DNA of 64,000 nucleotides from Neorhizobium tomejilense (GCA_002968845.1 PVBG01000017.1:62001-126000), one strand, 5' to 3'; positions 42,767 to 52,425 are shown, numbered from the stretch's first letter. Numbers and translations are program-made. The notes: generated from the sequence alone by a model not told the origin.

Positions 42767-42804
42767 AGAGGAGCGATGGTTCTTTGAAAGGCCTGCGATC
42801 GGCG

Positions 42805-43080
42805 TCAGGATCCGCCGGATCGGCCTCTCCCACGAACGAAGGTCACGGCCTCGTTCTGAACCTCGCCTTCGTTGTTGAGGACGGCGCGCCAGACACGGTT
42901 TCCGAGACGAACGCTGAGGCGGGACGTTCCGATATCCTCGGCTTCGCCACGCTCGACCGTGCTTGTCACGAGGCCCTGGCGGATTCTCTGCCGGAAATCG
43001 TCGCGAGACAGCCCGAACCGACCGGCAATCTCACCGGATTCCAGGATGAAGTCGCCGTTCGGGTCGCGTTCGATATGCAT
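42805..43080 (-). CDS. DUF6522-family small protein
   Basis: A 91-residue soluble protein: MHIERDPNGDFILESGEIAGRFGLSRDDFRQRIRQGLVTSTVERGEAEDIGTSRLSVRLGNRVWR. This layout, with a small helical segment like a winged-helix start and then a beta-rich part, is recognisable as DUF6522, a family that recurs in denitrifier gene clusters. Function is unknown. GAGGAAGAGCG precedes the ATG. It follows the RIC gene by 54 bases on the same strand and precedes ubiT. Confidence 0.75.
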   Translation of the reverse strand: MHIERDPNGDFILESGEIAGRFGLSRDDFRQRIRQGLVTSTVERGEAEDIGTSRLSVRLGNRVWRAVLNNEGEVQNEAVTFVRGRGRSGGS

Positions 43081-43134
43081 CGCTCTTCCTCAGATCGACA
43101 GTGTTGCGGCAAGGTTTGCCGCTTTCTCCACCTT

Positions 43135-43797
43135 CTACGACGCCGATTGAAATCTTGGAAACAGCACTTCGTTTTCGAGATGCATATGGACGACGAGATC
43201 GTCGATGAATTTGCGCAGCCCCGTATAGAGCGCGGTCCAGGATCTGCAGGCACCTTCGGGCAGGGCGAGGCCGCGCGTCACGTGCTCGATCGTCTGCAGA
43301 TGCTGCGCTTCGTCTTCATGTTCGTTTCGCATTTCGGCGATCGGATGGGAAATCATTCGGCTGCCGCCGTGCTGCATCATCGGAAAGAGCACCTGCTCCT
43401 CCTTGATCATATGGCTTTCCAGTTCATCGCGGAGCTGCGCCAATGTCCCGGAAAGGCCGATCGGGGCGGAAGGGTGGTTCCCGTGCACCCGCTCGACTTT
43501 CTGAGCGAGTGGAATGAGCCACCCCAGTTCCTCGCGATGGGCGGCGTGATATCTCGTGAGAATGTGCGAGATCAATGCCAGTGTTTCCTGCGGTGCATCC
43601 CGTCCCGATGCCTGTTGGAGGGCCTTGAGATCGGCGATCAGCGCGGCCGGCGCGAGACCTGCCTGTTCGGCGGCCATGGAGAGCGGTATGTCGCCGCCGC
43701 AGCAGAAGCTGATGCCGTGACGGCGGAAGAGCTCAGCGGCTCCCGGCAGTTCCGTGGCGATCGCTGCGACTGTCGTGTCTGGGGCAATTTCGGTCAT
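43135..43797 (-). CDS. RIC/YtfE-type di-iron iron-sulfur cluster repair protein
   Basis: A 220-residue protein. The N-terminal ScdA-type domain ends in the motif FCCGGD at about residues 31-36. The C-terminal hemerythrin-like domain supplies histidines and glutamates for a di-iron site: RYHAAHREE, ESHMIKEEQVLFP, NEHEDEAQHL and HMHLENEVLFP. RIC proteins repair iron-sulfur clusters damaged by NO or oxidants. GAGGAG lies upstream of the ATG. It is between ubiD and the DUF6522 gene; no TTG-N8-CAA box was seen directly upstream, so it may be read from the ubiD promoter. Confidence 0.9.
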   Translation of the reverse strand: MTEIAPDTTVAAIATELPGAAELFRRHGISFCCGGDIPLSMAAEQAGLAPAALIADLKALQQASGRDAPQETLALISHILTRYHAAHREELGWLIPLAQKVERVHGNHPSAPIGLSGTLAQLRDELESHMIKEEQVLFPMMQHGGSRMISHPIAEMRNEHEDEAQHLQTIEHVTRGLALPEGACRSWTALYTGLRKFIDDLVVHMHLENEVLFPRFQSAS

Positions 43798-43813
43798 GAT
43801 GTACTCCTCGTCT

Positions 43814-43843
43814 ATGATGGTTTCGGGGGTCGATGATGGTTTC
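43814..43843. repeat. Short tandem direct repeat upstream of the RIC gene
   Basis: ATGATGGTTTC occurs at 43814-43824 and 43833-43843 with a 19-base period in the leader of the RIC gene. It may be a small tandem duplication or a paired protein-binding element. Neither copy is palindromic. Confidence 0.4.
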
Positions 43844-43914
43844 AGGATTGTACTGGCGTCGGCATCATTGGCCGGCGGACAGCTTTTGCGGCTCGGCGCT
43901 CTGCTAATGATTTG

Positions 43915-45426
43915 TCATGGCAAGGCCTCGTCGAGGCCGAGCGATGCCCATATCCGGTCGACCTTCTCGATGATTTCGGGGGACATTTCGAGATTTCGGC
44001 CCCATTCCCGAGCCGTCTCGGAACCGATCTTGGTCGTGGCATCCAGCCCAAGCTTGCCGCCGAGGCCCGGCCGCGGAGAGGCGAAGTCGAGGTAGTCGAT
44101 CGGCGTGTTGTCGACGACCATCAGGTCGCGACCGGCATCGAAACGGGTGGAAATCGCCCACATGATATCCGGCCAGCTGCGGACATCGATGTCGGGATCG
44201 ACCACGATGATCAGCTTGGTGTAGCTGAACTGCGGCAGCATGGACCAGAGGCCCATCATGATCCGTCGGGCATGGCCCGGATAGCGCTTGTCGATCGACA
44301 CCACCATCGTCCGATAGGAACAGGCCTCCGGTGGCAGCCAAAGATCCCTGATCTCCGGGAACTGACGCCTGACCAGCGGGATGAAGATCTCGTTCATGGC
44401 TTCGCCCAGCCTGGACGGCTCGTCCGGCGGTCGTCCGGTATAGGTGGAGAGATAAACCGGATTGCGGCGCATCGTGATCGCCGAAAGGGAAAGCACCGGG
44501 AAGCTTTCGACGGCGTTGTAATAGCCGGTGTGATCGCCATAAGGTCCCTCGTCCGCCATCTCCGTAGCGGAAACCGTACCCTCGAGAACGATCTCGGCCT
44601 CCGCGGGAACGGGGAGCGGTACGGAAAACGCGGGTGCAACCGCCTGACGCCTGCCTTTCAGGACGCCGGCAAAATTCAGCTCGCTCATTTTGTCCGGCAG
44701 CGGCATGACGGCCGCGAGGATTGTCGCCGGGTCGGCGCCGACAACCACCGCCACCGGCATGTCGCGGCCGAGCGCCTGCCACATCCTGTGGTGCCTTGCA
44801 CCGCCACGATGAGCGAGCCAGCGCATGATCAGCCGGTCCTTACCGAGCTTCTGCATCCGGTAGACGCCGACATTGACATCCGCCGGATCGTCCGGCGCCT
44901 GGGTGATCACCAGCGGCCAGGTCACGAGAGGGGCGGGCTCGCCGGGCCAGCAGGACTGGATCGGCAGCCGGTCGAGATCGATATCGGCGCCTTGCCAGAC
45001 GATCTCCTGGCACGACGGGTGCGAAACCGCCCGGGGGTTCAGCGAGAGCGCCGCCCTTAGCTGCGGAAGTTTTCGCCATGCGTCGAGCATCGATCTCGGC
45101 GGTCGCGGCTCGCGCAATTCGCTCAGGAAATCGGCAAGCCTCGTTATGCCGCCGGTGCCGAGCCCAAGGCCCCACTCTATTCTCTCGCGGGTTCCGAACA
45201 GGTTGGCGACGAGCGGGATTGCGAGGGTGTTGCCGCAGGCATCGACCGGGTTTTCGAAGAGCAGCGCCGGCCCTTCTTCCACAAGAACCCTGCGGTGGAT
45301 CTCGGTGATCTCATGGACCAGCGAAACGGGCTGCGATATCCGCTTCAGCCGCCCCCTGCTTTCCAGAAGGGCTACGAAATCCTGGAGATTGCCGTAGTGG
45401 CGGGGAATTGTGGCATCTGCTTTCAT
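43915..45426 (-). CDS. ubiD: UbiD-family decarboxylase
   Basis: A 503-residue protein matching UbiD end to end (YGNLQDFVALLESRGRLKRISQPVSL at the N-terminus; EGPYGDHTGYY and RRNPVYLSTYTGRPPDEPSRLGEAMNE in the middle). UbiD enzymes use prenylated FMN, made by UbiX, to remove the carboxyl group of 4-hydroxy-3-polyprenylbenzoate. The position beside ubiTUV supports the ubiquinone role over other UbiD-like decarboxylases. A perfect TTGCG-N4-CGCAA palindrome is centred 40 bases before the ATG. No ubiX is in the window. Confidence 0.9.
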   Translation of the reverse strand: MKADATIPRHYGNLQDFVALLESRGRLKRISQPVSLVHEITEIHRRVLVEEGPALLFENPVDACGNTLAIPLVANLFGTRERIEWGLGLGTGGITRLADFLSELREPRPPRSMLDAWRKLPQLRAALSLNPRAVSHPSCQEIVWQGADIDLDRLPIQSCWPGEPAPLVTWPLVITQAPDDPADVNVGVYRMQKLGKDRLIMRWLAHRGGARHHRMWQALGRDMPVAVVVGADPATILAAVMPLPDKMSELNFAGVLKGRRQAVAPAFSVPLPVPAEAEIVLEGTVSATEMADEGPYGDHTGYYNAVESFPVLSLSAITMRRNPVYLSTYTGRPPDEPSRLGEAMNEIFIPLVRRQFPEIRDLWLPPEACSYRTMVVSIDKRYPGHARRIMMGLWSMLPQFSYTKLIIVVDPDIDVRSWPDIMWAISTRFDAGRDLMVVDNTPIDYLDFASPRPGLGGKLGLDATTKIGSETAREWGRNLEMSPEIIEKVDRIWASLGLDEALP

Positions 45427-45459
45427 GCCCCCAGATTGAGAAGAAAGAAGCGGCTGTCT

Positions 45460-45473
45460 TTGCGCTTGCGCAA
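45460..45473. promoter_or_regulatory. NnrR/FNR-type box upstream of ubiD
   Basis: TTGCGCTTGCGCAA is a perfect TTGCG-N4-CGCAA palindrome, identical in both half-sites to the nnrS box. It ends 34 bases before the ubiD start and 26 bases before the stop of the ABC ATPase gene on the same strand. Confidence 0.7.
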
Positions 45474-45498
45474 ATGATTAGACGCCGCCAGTTCTCGC

Positions 45499-46557
<1,059 letters not shown>

Positions 46558-46584
46558 GAAATTCGATCCTGTTTGTGAGCCTGC

Positions 46585-47436
46585 TCAGCCGCCCTTGACC
46601 GCGCCGGCCGTCAGGCCTGCGACGATCTGCTTCTGGGCGAACAGGGTGAGTACCAGCACGGGGAGGGTGACGATCAGCGCGGCCGCGGCGAGCGGTCCCC
46701 AGCTGACCTGTTCGAAGGAGAGCATGTTGTAAACGGCAACTGGCAGCGTCCGCGTGGTGCGGCTTGCAAGCACGATGCCGAAGACGAAGTTGTTCCAAGA
46801 GAAGATGAGCGCCAGGATGAAGGCGACGACGATGCCGGGCTTGGCGATCGGCAGAGCCACGAGGCGGAACACCTGCCAGGGCGTCGCGCCGTCGATGCTG
46901 GCAGCCTCCTCGAGTTCCATCGGTGTCGTCTCGAAATAACCGATCATGATCCACACGACGATCGGCACGGTGACGACCAGGTGGATGATGATCTGCGGCC
47001 AGAGCGTGCCGAGCAGGTTCAGCCATTGGAAGAGCAGGAAGAGCGGAATGAGGAAGGAAAGGCCGGGCGTCATGCGGGCGATCATGATGACCATCGCTGC
47101 CTTGTCCGCCTTCAACCGTGCGATGCCGTATCCCGCCGGCACGCCGATGATGAGCGCCAGCAGCGTCGCGGCCCCCGTCACCAGCACGGAATTCCAGAAA
47201 TACAGGAAGAAATTGTTCTCGCGGAACACCTGCACATAATTCGACCAGGCGAAGTTTTCTGGGATGAGGATCGGTGGATAGGCACCGTTGTCGATCTCGT
47301 ACTTGAGCGACAGCGAGATCATCCAGAGGAAGAACAGCACGACCGGCGACACCATGACGAGGGCCGCGAACAGGAGGCCGATGCGATCGAGCGTCTTGCG
47401 TCTGATGAGGGGGCGTTTGGTGAGGGCGTGTTCCAT
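46585..47436 (-). CDS. Carbohydrate ABC transporter permease (MalG type), module A
   Basis: A 283-residue permease with six transmembrane segments and the cytoplasmic EAA loop (ELEEAASIDGATPWQVFRLVALPIAKPG) near residues 185-212 that contacts the ATPase. Its start overlaps the stop of the preceding permease gene. It forms the channel with that partner. Confidence 0.92.
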   Translation of the reverse strand: MEHALTKRPLIRRKTLDRIGLLFAALVMVSPVVLFFLWMISLSLKYEIDNGAYPPILIPENFAWSNYVQVFRENNFFLYFWNSVLVTGAATLLALIIGVPAGYGIARLKADKAAMVIMIARMTPGLSFLIPLFLLFQWLNLLGTLWPQIIIHLVVTVPIVVWIMIGYFETTPMELEEAASIDGATPWQVFRLVALPIAKPGIVVAFILALIFSWNNFVFGIVLASRTTRTLPVAVYNMLSFEQVSWGPLAAAALIVTLPVLVLTLFAQKQIVAGLTAGAVKGG

Positions 47437-48371
47437 CAGCGCGTCTCCATGTCCGACCAGTTCGTCCGCGCGCGGACCATCATCAGCAGGAAAGAGAGCG
47501 CGACGATGATCACGAAGAAGACGACCGCCATCGCCGAGCCGTAGCCGATGTCGTAATAGGCGAAGGCGGTGTTGTAGAGGTAGATATTGATCGTCTCGGA
47601 AGCCGTGCCCGGCCCCCCTTGCGTCATCGCGTAGATGATGTCGAAGCTCTTGATTGCGTCGATCGAGCGGATGATGACGCCGATCATCAGAAAGGGCGCG
47701 ATCATCGGAAGCGTCAGGTAGCGGAATTTCTGCCAGGCGTTGGCGCCGTCGATCTCTGCGCTCTCATAGGGTTCGCGGGGAAGTGCGGCGAGGCCGCCGA
47801 GCACGATCAGCATGATCAGCGGCGTCCATTGCCAGGTCTCGACGAGAACCAGCGAGGGAATGACGCTGTAGCGGTTGTAGATCCATTCCTGCGGACCGAT
47901 GCCCACCAGCGACAGCAGATAGTTGAGAACGCCAAGCTGGGGATGGTACATCATGGTCCAGACGAGGGCGATGGCGACCGGCGTCGCCATCATCGGCATG
48001 ACGAAGACGCCGCGCAGAAAGCCTCTCCCCGGAAATTGAGCATCGAAGATAAGTGCTGCGAGCGTGCCGAGAAACAGCGGCGCCACGACCGCCAGCACCG
48101 TGAAGATCAGCGTGTGCCAGAGCGATTCCCAGAAGCGGAAATCGGTCGCCAGCCGGATGTAGTTGTCCAGCCCGGCGAAGGTCTGCTCCTGTCCCAGCGT
48201 CCAGCTGTTCACGCTCATCCACAGGGTGAAAACCCACGGGAAGACGATGACCGCGCCGATGACGATGAGGGCGGGAACGACGAAAGGCCAGTAGTTGGGA
48301 GCAAGCCTGCTCGGCTTGCTCCTCTTGTTACCGGTTTCCGTCCGTGCTGTTTCGATGCTCACGGAGGCCAT
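47436..48371 (-). CDS. Carbohydrate ABC transporter permease (MalF type), module A
   Basis: A 311-residue permease with six main helices and an EAA loop (YESAEIDGANAWQKFRYLTLPMIAPF) near residues 205-230. The start ATG at 48371 overlaps the binding-protein stop (TAATG), indicating coupling; the longer frame to 48860 is antisense-like within the binding-protein gene. It pairs with the MalG-type permease. Confidence 0.92.
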   Translation of the reverse strand: MASVSIETARTETGNKRSKPSRLAPNYWPFVVPALIVIGAVIVFPWVFTLWMSVNSWTLGQEQTFAGLDNYIRLATDFRFWESLWHTLIFTVLAVVAPLFLGTLAALIFDAQFPGRGFLRGVFVMPMMATPVAIALVWTMMYHPQLGVLNYLLSLVGIGPQEWIYNRYSVIPSLVLVETWQWTPLIMLIVLGGLAALPREPYESAEIDGANAWQKFRYLTLPMIAPFLMIGVIIRSIDAIKSFDIIYAMTQGGPGTASETINIYLYNTAFAYYDIGYGSAMAVVFFVIIVALSFLLMMVRARTNWSDMETR

Positions 48372-49702
48372 TATCCCTCGCTCTTGGCAAGGACCGGTTC
48401 GAACTGCGCCGTTGCCGTCTTGAGCTCCGTCGCCGGGTCGGCACCGCCGATCATGTTGGTGAGACCGACGCCGTAGATGTCGCGGAATTCCGTGACCGGG
48501 ATGATGACCGGCAGTGCAAGCTGCGACACCTTGCCGGAAGCGGCGACCGCATCCACCCATGCGCTCGGCATGGTGACGCCCTTGCGGACTTCCGCATCGG
48601 CTAGGATCGACTGGCGGAAGGGAACGCCTGCGCCGGCCTGCAGCAGGCGTGCGCCCATCTCCTTCGAGATGACCCACTGGCAGAACAGATAGGCCGCTTC
48701 CTTCTTCTGGCTGCCGGCGGTGACGCCGATGCCATCGCCGAAGGTGGCGGCCGCCTGCGCCTTCGGTCCCTTCGGCATGACGCCGTAGCCGACCTTGCCG
48801 ACGACACGGGACTTCTGCGGGTCTTCGAGCGGCGGAGCAAATCCGACGCCATCCAGCCACATGCCGACCTTGCCCTGCAGGAAGGCAGACTGGGCTTCCG
48901 CCCAGTTGAAGCCGGAGATGCCGGCCGGGGCCGACTTGGTCATCAGGCGCTGGTAAAGCTTGGCGGCTTCGACGGCCTCGTCGGAGGTCGTGCGCAGCTT
49001 GCCGTCAGGCCCAAGCGCCGTCGCGCCGTAGCCGAGCATCAGCGCCGTCCACACCGGAACGTTGGCGTTCTTCAGGCCGCGGGCGACGAAACCGTAGGTG
49101 TTGGTGGTCTTGTCGGTCAGCGCTTCCGCTGCCGCTGCCATTTCATCGAAGGTCTTCGGATAGGCGAGGCCCTTCTTCTCGAAGAGTTCCTTGTTCCAGT
49201 AGACGATCCAGTAATCGACCGAGAAGGGCAGGGAGCGCAGCTTGCCGTCCTTGTCCTTGGCAAAGGTGAGGCCGGCTTCGGCGAAATCGCTTTCGGCGAG
49301 CGACGGGTCAGTGAGCGTCGGATCCTTCAGGAAGCCGCTGATATCGGCAAGCCAGCCGCCCTTTTCGAACTGGCGCTTCTGGACGTGGTAGCTCAGGTGG
49401 ATGACGTCGAAGCTCGGCTTGCCGGACGAGAGCTCGATCGTCGCTTTCTGGCGCTGCTGCTGTTCTGGGGTCGCTTCGGCATTGACCTTGATGCCGGTCA
49501 GCGCCTCGAACTCGGCCAGGTACTTGATGATCGTATCGCCGCGCGGGCTTTTGACGAGGTTCACTTCCAGCGTGGTGCCGGCGAAGCGCTTCCAGTCGAC
49601 GGCGGCCGAGGCCGGGCGCGAACTGACCAAACCGGCTGCGCCGAGCGCGGCCGAGCCGGCCAGGAAGCTGCGGCGGGTGGGCTTCCAGAACGAAGATGAC
49701 AT
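48371..49702 (-). CDS. Carbohydrate ABC transporter binding protein (family 1), module A
   Basis: A 443-residue periplasmic solute-binding protein with a Tat-type signal (KPTRRSFLAGSAALGAAG, ending ASA), so it is probably exported folded. The body has the family 1 pattern (ALTGIKVNAEATPEQQQ, VHLSYHV, FVARGLKN, EAQSAFLQGKVGMWLDG). AGGAGGAGG lies upstream of the ATG. The substrate cannot be read directly; the adjacent DapA/NanA-type aldolase suggests a keto-sugar acid or a precursor. Confidence 0.9.
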   Translation of the reverse strand: MSSSFWKPTRRSFLAGSAALGAAGLVSSRPASAAVDWKRFAGTTLEVNLVKSPRGDTIIKYLAEFEALTGIKVNAEATPEQQQRQKATIELSSGKPSFDVIHLSYHVQKRQFEKGGWLADISGFLKDPTLTDPSLAESDFAEAGLTFAKDKDGKLRSLPFSVDYWIVYWNKELFEKKGLAYPKTFDEMAAAAEALTDKTTNTYGFVARGLKNANVPVWTALMLGYGATALGPDGKLRTTSDEAVEAAKLYQRLMTKSAPAGISGFNWAEAQSAFLQGKVGMWLDGVGFAPPLEDPQKSRVVGKVGYGVMPKGPKAQAAATFGDGIGVTAGSQKKEAAYLFCQWVISKEMGARLLQAGAGVPFRQSILADAEVRKGVTMPSAWVDAVAASGKVSQLALPVIIPVTEFRDIYGVGLTNMIGGADPATELKTATAQFEPVLAKSEG

Positions 49703-49753
49703 GCTATTTCCTCCTCCTAATGCGCCGGATACCCTTGTCTCCGGCTGCTTTTT

Positions 49754-50434
49754 CTAAAGTCTGATCGCGCGATCCCTCGCGTGATTGATATGGGCGACGA
49801 GTGCTGCGACCGCTTCCTCCACGGAGCGTCGCTCGATCGCTTCGAGCACCTTCAGATGCTCGTTCATGACGGGGCCAACCCGGCCGTCGATGCGGAACCG
49901 CTCCTGCCTGATCAGCCGCATCTTGATGGAATTCACCCGGTAGACGTTCGAAATGATGGTGTTGCCGAGCGCGTCGATAAAGGCGTCGTGCATGCCCCAG
50001 TCGACCGCCTGCGCATGGAGTTCCAGCTCGCGGCTGTCGTTGCCGCCCTGGATCGCCTGAACGATGTCGCGATGCTCTTGCAAAAGCCTGGCGATCGCCT
50101 GGTCCGGGGCCGATTGGGTGAACAGTGCAACGGCTTCCTTTTCCAGGAAGAGGCGAAGCTGGAAAGCTTCACGGATGAGGTTGAGGTCGATATGGGCGAT
50201 CTGCAGGCCGCGCTGCGGTACTGTCTTGATCAGTCCCTCGGCCTCCAGCCGCGGCACTAGTTCGCGGATCGCACCAAGCGTCAGGCCCGTCAATTCCACG
50301 AGCCGACGTTGGGAGACGAACTGGCCCGGGCGAACGTCACGCGCCAGAAGGTGGCGCGTGAAGCTCTCGTAAGCCTTCTCCCTCAGCGTTGGCTGCTCCT
50401 CGACCGGACTTTCCGTGGGGCGCGCCTGATCCAT
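49754..50434 (-). CDS. GntR/FadR-family transcriptional regulator, module A
   Basis: A 226-residue regulator with an N-terminal GntR winged helix (RPGQFVSQRRLVELTGLTLGAIRELVPRLEAEGLI, residues about 36-70) and a C-terminal helical FCD ligand domain. It is a clear paralogue of the module B GntR (53.4 kb): the recognition region differs at only a few positions. The start at 50434 follows the aldolase stop by five bases; the longer frame is antisense-like. It likely controls the module from the promoter before the aldolase gene. Confidence 0.88.
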   Translation of the reverse strand: MDQARPTESPVEEQPTLREKAYESFTRHLLARDVRPGQFVSQRRLVELTGLTLGAIRELVPRLEAEGLIKTVPQRGLQIAHIDLNLIREAFQLRLFLEKEAVALFTQSAPDQAIARLLQEHRDIVQAIQGGNDSRELELHAQAVDWGMHDAFIDALGNTIISNVYRVNSIKMRLIRQERFRIDGRVGPVMNEHLKVLEAIERRSVEEAVAALVAHINHARDRAIRL

Positions 50435-50439
50435 GGTCT

Positions 50440-51318
50440 TCAGGCCGCCTTCGAACGGAACAGGGTGTCGAAGGCCGATGCCAACAGGCGCTGACCCTCG
50501 TCGGTAATCGAAAGAAGCGGCGGCCGCACCGTCAGCCACGACGGATCGTTGGAAAGATGGGCGATCATCACCTTCACGGCCGGAATGACGGGATATCTCA
50601 GCAATTCCACGACGAGATCGACGACCCGCTGATCGTCCTCGCCATCCACGGCCATGCGCCGAACTTCGCGCGGGGCGAAATTTGCGACACCGGAGATCGC
50701 ACCCTGTCCGCCGAGACGCACGCCCTGGGCCAGATGGCGCTCGTCGCCGATCAGGATGATGAGGTCGCCATGTTCCTTGAGCAGCTTTTCGGTAAAGGCC
50801 CACTCGCCCCCGGAATCCTTCACCCCTGTGACAATGCCGGGAAATGCCTGGCGAAGCCGGCCAATCAGCGCGTGGCTCAGCGGCACCATCGTGACCGACG
50901 GGATATGGTAGACGATGATGTCGCGGGCCTTGTCGCCCAAAAGGGCGAATACGGTGGAGAACCAGCCGAACAGGCCTTCGTCGCTGACGTTCTTGAAATA
51001 GGAGGGCGGGGCCAGAAGAATGTTGCGCGCACCCGCCGACAGGGCGTGTGCGGCCTGTTCTGCGGCGTCCCCGGCCGCATCGACGAGAACACCCGCAACG
51101 ATCTGGCGCGGCGCGATGCCGCCCGAAATCATGGCGGCGAGGACCTTTTCCCGTTCGCTATTGCCGATCGAGGCGCCTTCACCGGTCGTGCCGAAAACCG
51201 TGACGCTGTCGCAGCCGGCATCGAGGCTGCGGCGAGCTTGGGTGACCATCGCGTCGAGCACGATCTTGCCGTCTTTGTCAAAAGGGGTCGCGAGTGCGAC
51301 GGAGAGCCCGAAACGCAT
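50440..51318 (-). CDS. DapA/NanA-family aldolase, module A
   Basis: A 292-residue class I aldolase with the complete family motif GTTGEG (residues 43-48), catalytic Tyr137 (IIVYHIP) and Schiff-base Lys167 (TGVKDSGG). Placement ahead of a GntR regulator and a sugar ABC importer points to cleavage of an imported keto-sugar acid to pyruvate and an aldehyde, rather than lysine synthesis. It is first in the module A operon. Which acid is cleaved is unknown; it is a paralogue of the 52.5 kb enzyme. Confidence 0.88.
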   Translation of the reverse strand: MRFGLSVALATPFDKDGKIVLDAMVTQARRSLDAGCDSVTVFGTTGEGASIGNSEREKVLAAMISGGIAPRQIVAGVLVDAAGDAAEQAAHALSAGARNILLAPPSYFKNVSDEGLFGWFSTVFALLGDKARDIIVYHIPSVTMVPLSHALIGRLRQAFPGIVTGVKDSGGEWAFTEKLLKEHGDLIILIGDERHLAQGVRLGGQGAISGVANFAPREVRRMAVDGEDDQRVVDLVVELLRYPVIPAVKVMIAHLSNDPSWLTVRPPLLSITDEGQRLLASAFDTLFRSKAA

Positions 51319-51361
51319 ATTGGTTTATTTATCCTCCCAGTGTTCTTCCAACATTTGCATA

Positions 51362-51373
51362 CTGACATGTTAG
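51362..51373. promoter_or_regulatory. Candidate GntR operator in the module A promoter
   Basis: CTGACATGTTAG is a nearly perfect 12-base palindrome 44 bases before the module A aldolase start. It shares the ACTGA half with the module B operators but not their spacing. Likely a site for the module A GntR protein. Confidence 0.4.
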
Positions 51374-51478
51374 AAATCAAGTAAGTAATTTGATAGGAGT
51401 TTGGGGATGAGCCTTGGCTACTGTTCGTTAGTGGGTTTCGAGGGACGTTCGGTCATCGCCACATCCCTCGAGGTCGCG

Positions 51479-52228
51479 TCAGCTCAGGTCGAGGACGAAC
51501 CGTTGTCCGCCCATGTTCACTTCGATCCTGCCAGGCTCGGCGACCGGAATCAGTCCGCACAACGTGCCCGTCGTCATCACCTGTCCGGCCTTGAGCATGG
51601 AAAAGGAGGAGAGCTGTTTCTGGTTCGCCAGCACGACCATGGTCTTCAGCGGGTCGCCGTCTGAATGCACTGCGGGCTTGTCGAATCCTGACTGTCCGTC
51701 GATGAAAACCGACAGCTGACCGATCGATGCGCCTTCGTCGAGCAGGCTCCGGTCCAGCGGCGGGCCGAGGACATAACCGACATTGCTCATCATGTCGGCG
51801 GCGGCGAGGGCCGGATCGCCCCGGGAGCCGCCCTGGTAACGGCTGCGGAGAAGCTCCACGCCGATCCGCACCGAGCCGATCGCGTCGACGATATCCTGGC
51901 GGGTCACTTCGCCGTCGCGGGCCACGACATCCTTGTCGAGCACGAAGGCCAGTTCGACTTCCAGCGAGATGCCCGGCTGATGGGCATGGTTGGTTTCTTC
52001 GTCGACGGACAGAAGCGGTGCGCTCTGGCAGAAATCCCCCTTCAGGGTCAGCTTGGCGCCCTTGAACGGCTGGCCGAGCGCGCGAAACACGTCCGTCTGC
52101 ACCGCATACGCATCCGCCAGCGGCAGCCCGAGAAAGGGCTCCGGATCAAGCACGGTCCTCGACAGGATGGCATTGCGAATGGCACTCGCGAGGCGGGCGG
52201 GGAGGGTGTCGGCAGGCATGTCCGGCAT
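51479..52228 (-). CDS. Fumarylacetoacetase/2-keto-4-pentenoate hydratase-family enzyme
   Basis: A 249-residue protein of the FAH/hydratase superfamily, with PGISLEVELAFVLDKDV (metal-binding acidic residues) near the middle and the ending MTTGTLCGLIPVAEPGRIEVNM. Relatives hydrate or cleave 2-keto-enoic acids and decarboxylate oxaloacetate-like acids, products that could arise in sugar-acid breakdown. AAGGA lies upstream of the ATG at 52228. It is divergent from the module B aldolase and reads toward module A 160 bases away, so it could belong to either. Confidence 0.82.
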   Translation of the reverse strand: MPDMPADTLPARLASAIRNAILSRTVLDPEPFLGLPLADAYAVQTDVFRALGQPFKGAKLTLKGDFCQSAPLLSVDEETNHAHQPGISLEVELAFVLDKDVVARDGEVTRQDIVDAIGSVRIGVELLRSRYQGGSRGDPALAAADMMSNVGYVLGPPLDRSLLDEGASIGQLSVFIDGQSGFDKPAVHSDGDPLKTMVVLANQKQLSSFSMLKAGQVMTTGTLCGLIPVAEPGRIEVNMGGQRFVLDLS

Positions 52229-52425
52229 AGGTTCAGTTTCCTTGGTTTGAGGTGGAAGCCCAGGGGCATCCGCAATTAGTACCAATAGCCGAGCTTTCAA
52301 GCATCCCAATAAAATCAATGGATTTTGCATGCTTCAAAATATGCCGACGGCAGTCGCGCATCCGTTCCTCCATCGCTAATCCCGGGCGCAACATGCCGCA
52401 GCCGACGGCTGATGTAAATATATAT

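Noticed and set aside
43912-43923. TTGTCATGGCAA near the ubiD stop as another NnrR box
   Set aside because: The spacing is N6 rather than N8 and it overlaps the end of ubiD, so it does not fit the family of sites.
51439-51470. CGAGGGA/TCCCTCG hairpin downstream of the hydratase-family gene as a terminator
   Set aside because: Seven-base stem, long loop and no T-run; not strong enough to list as a terminator.
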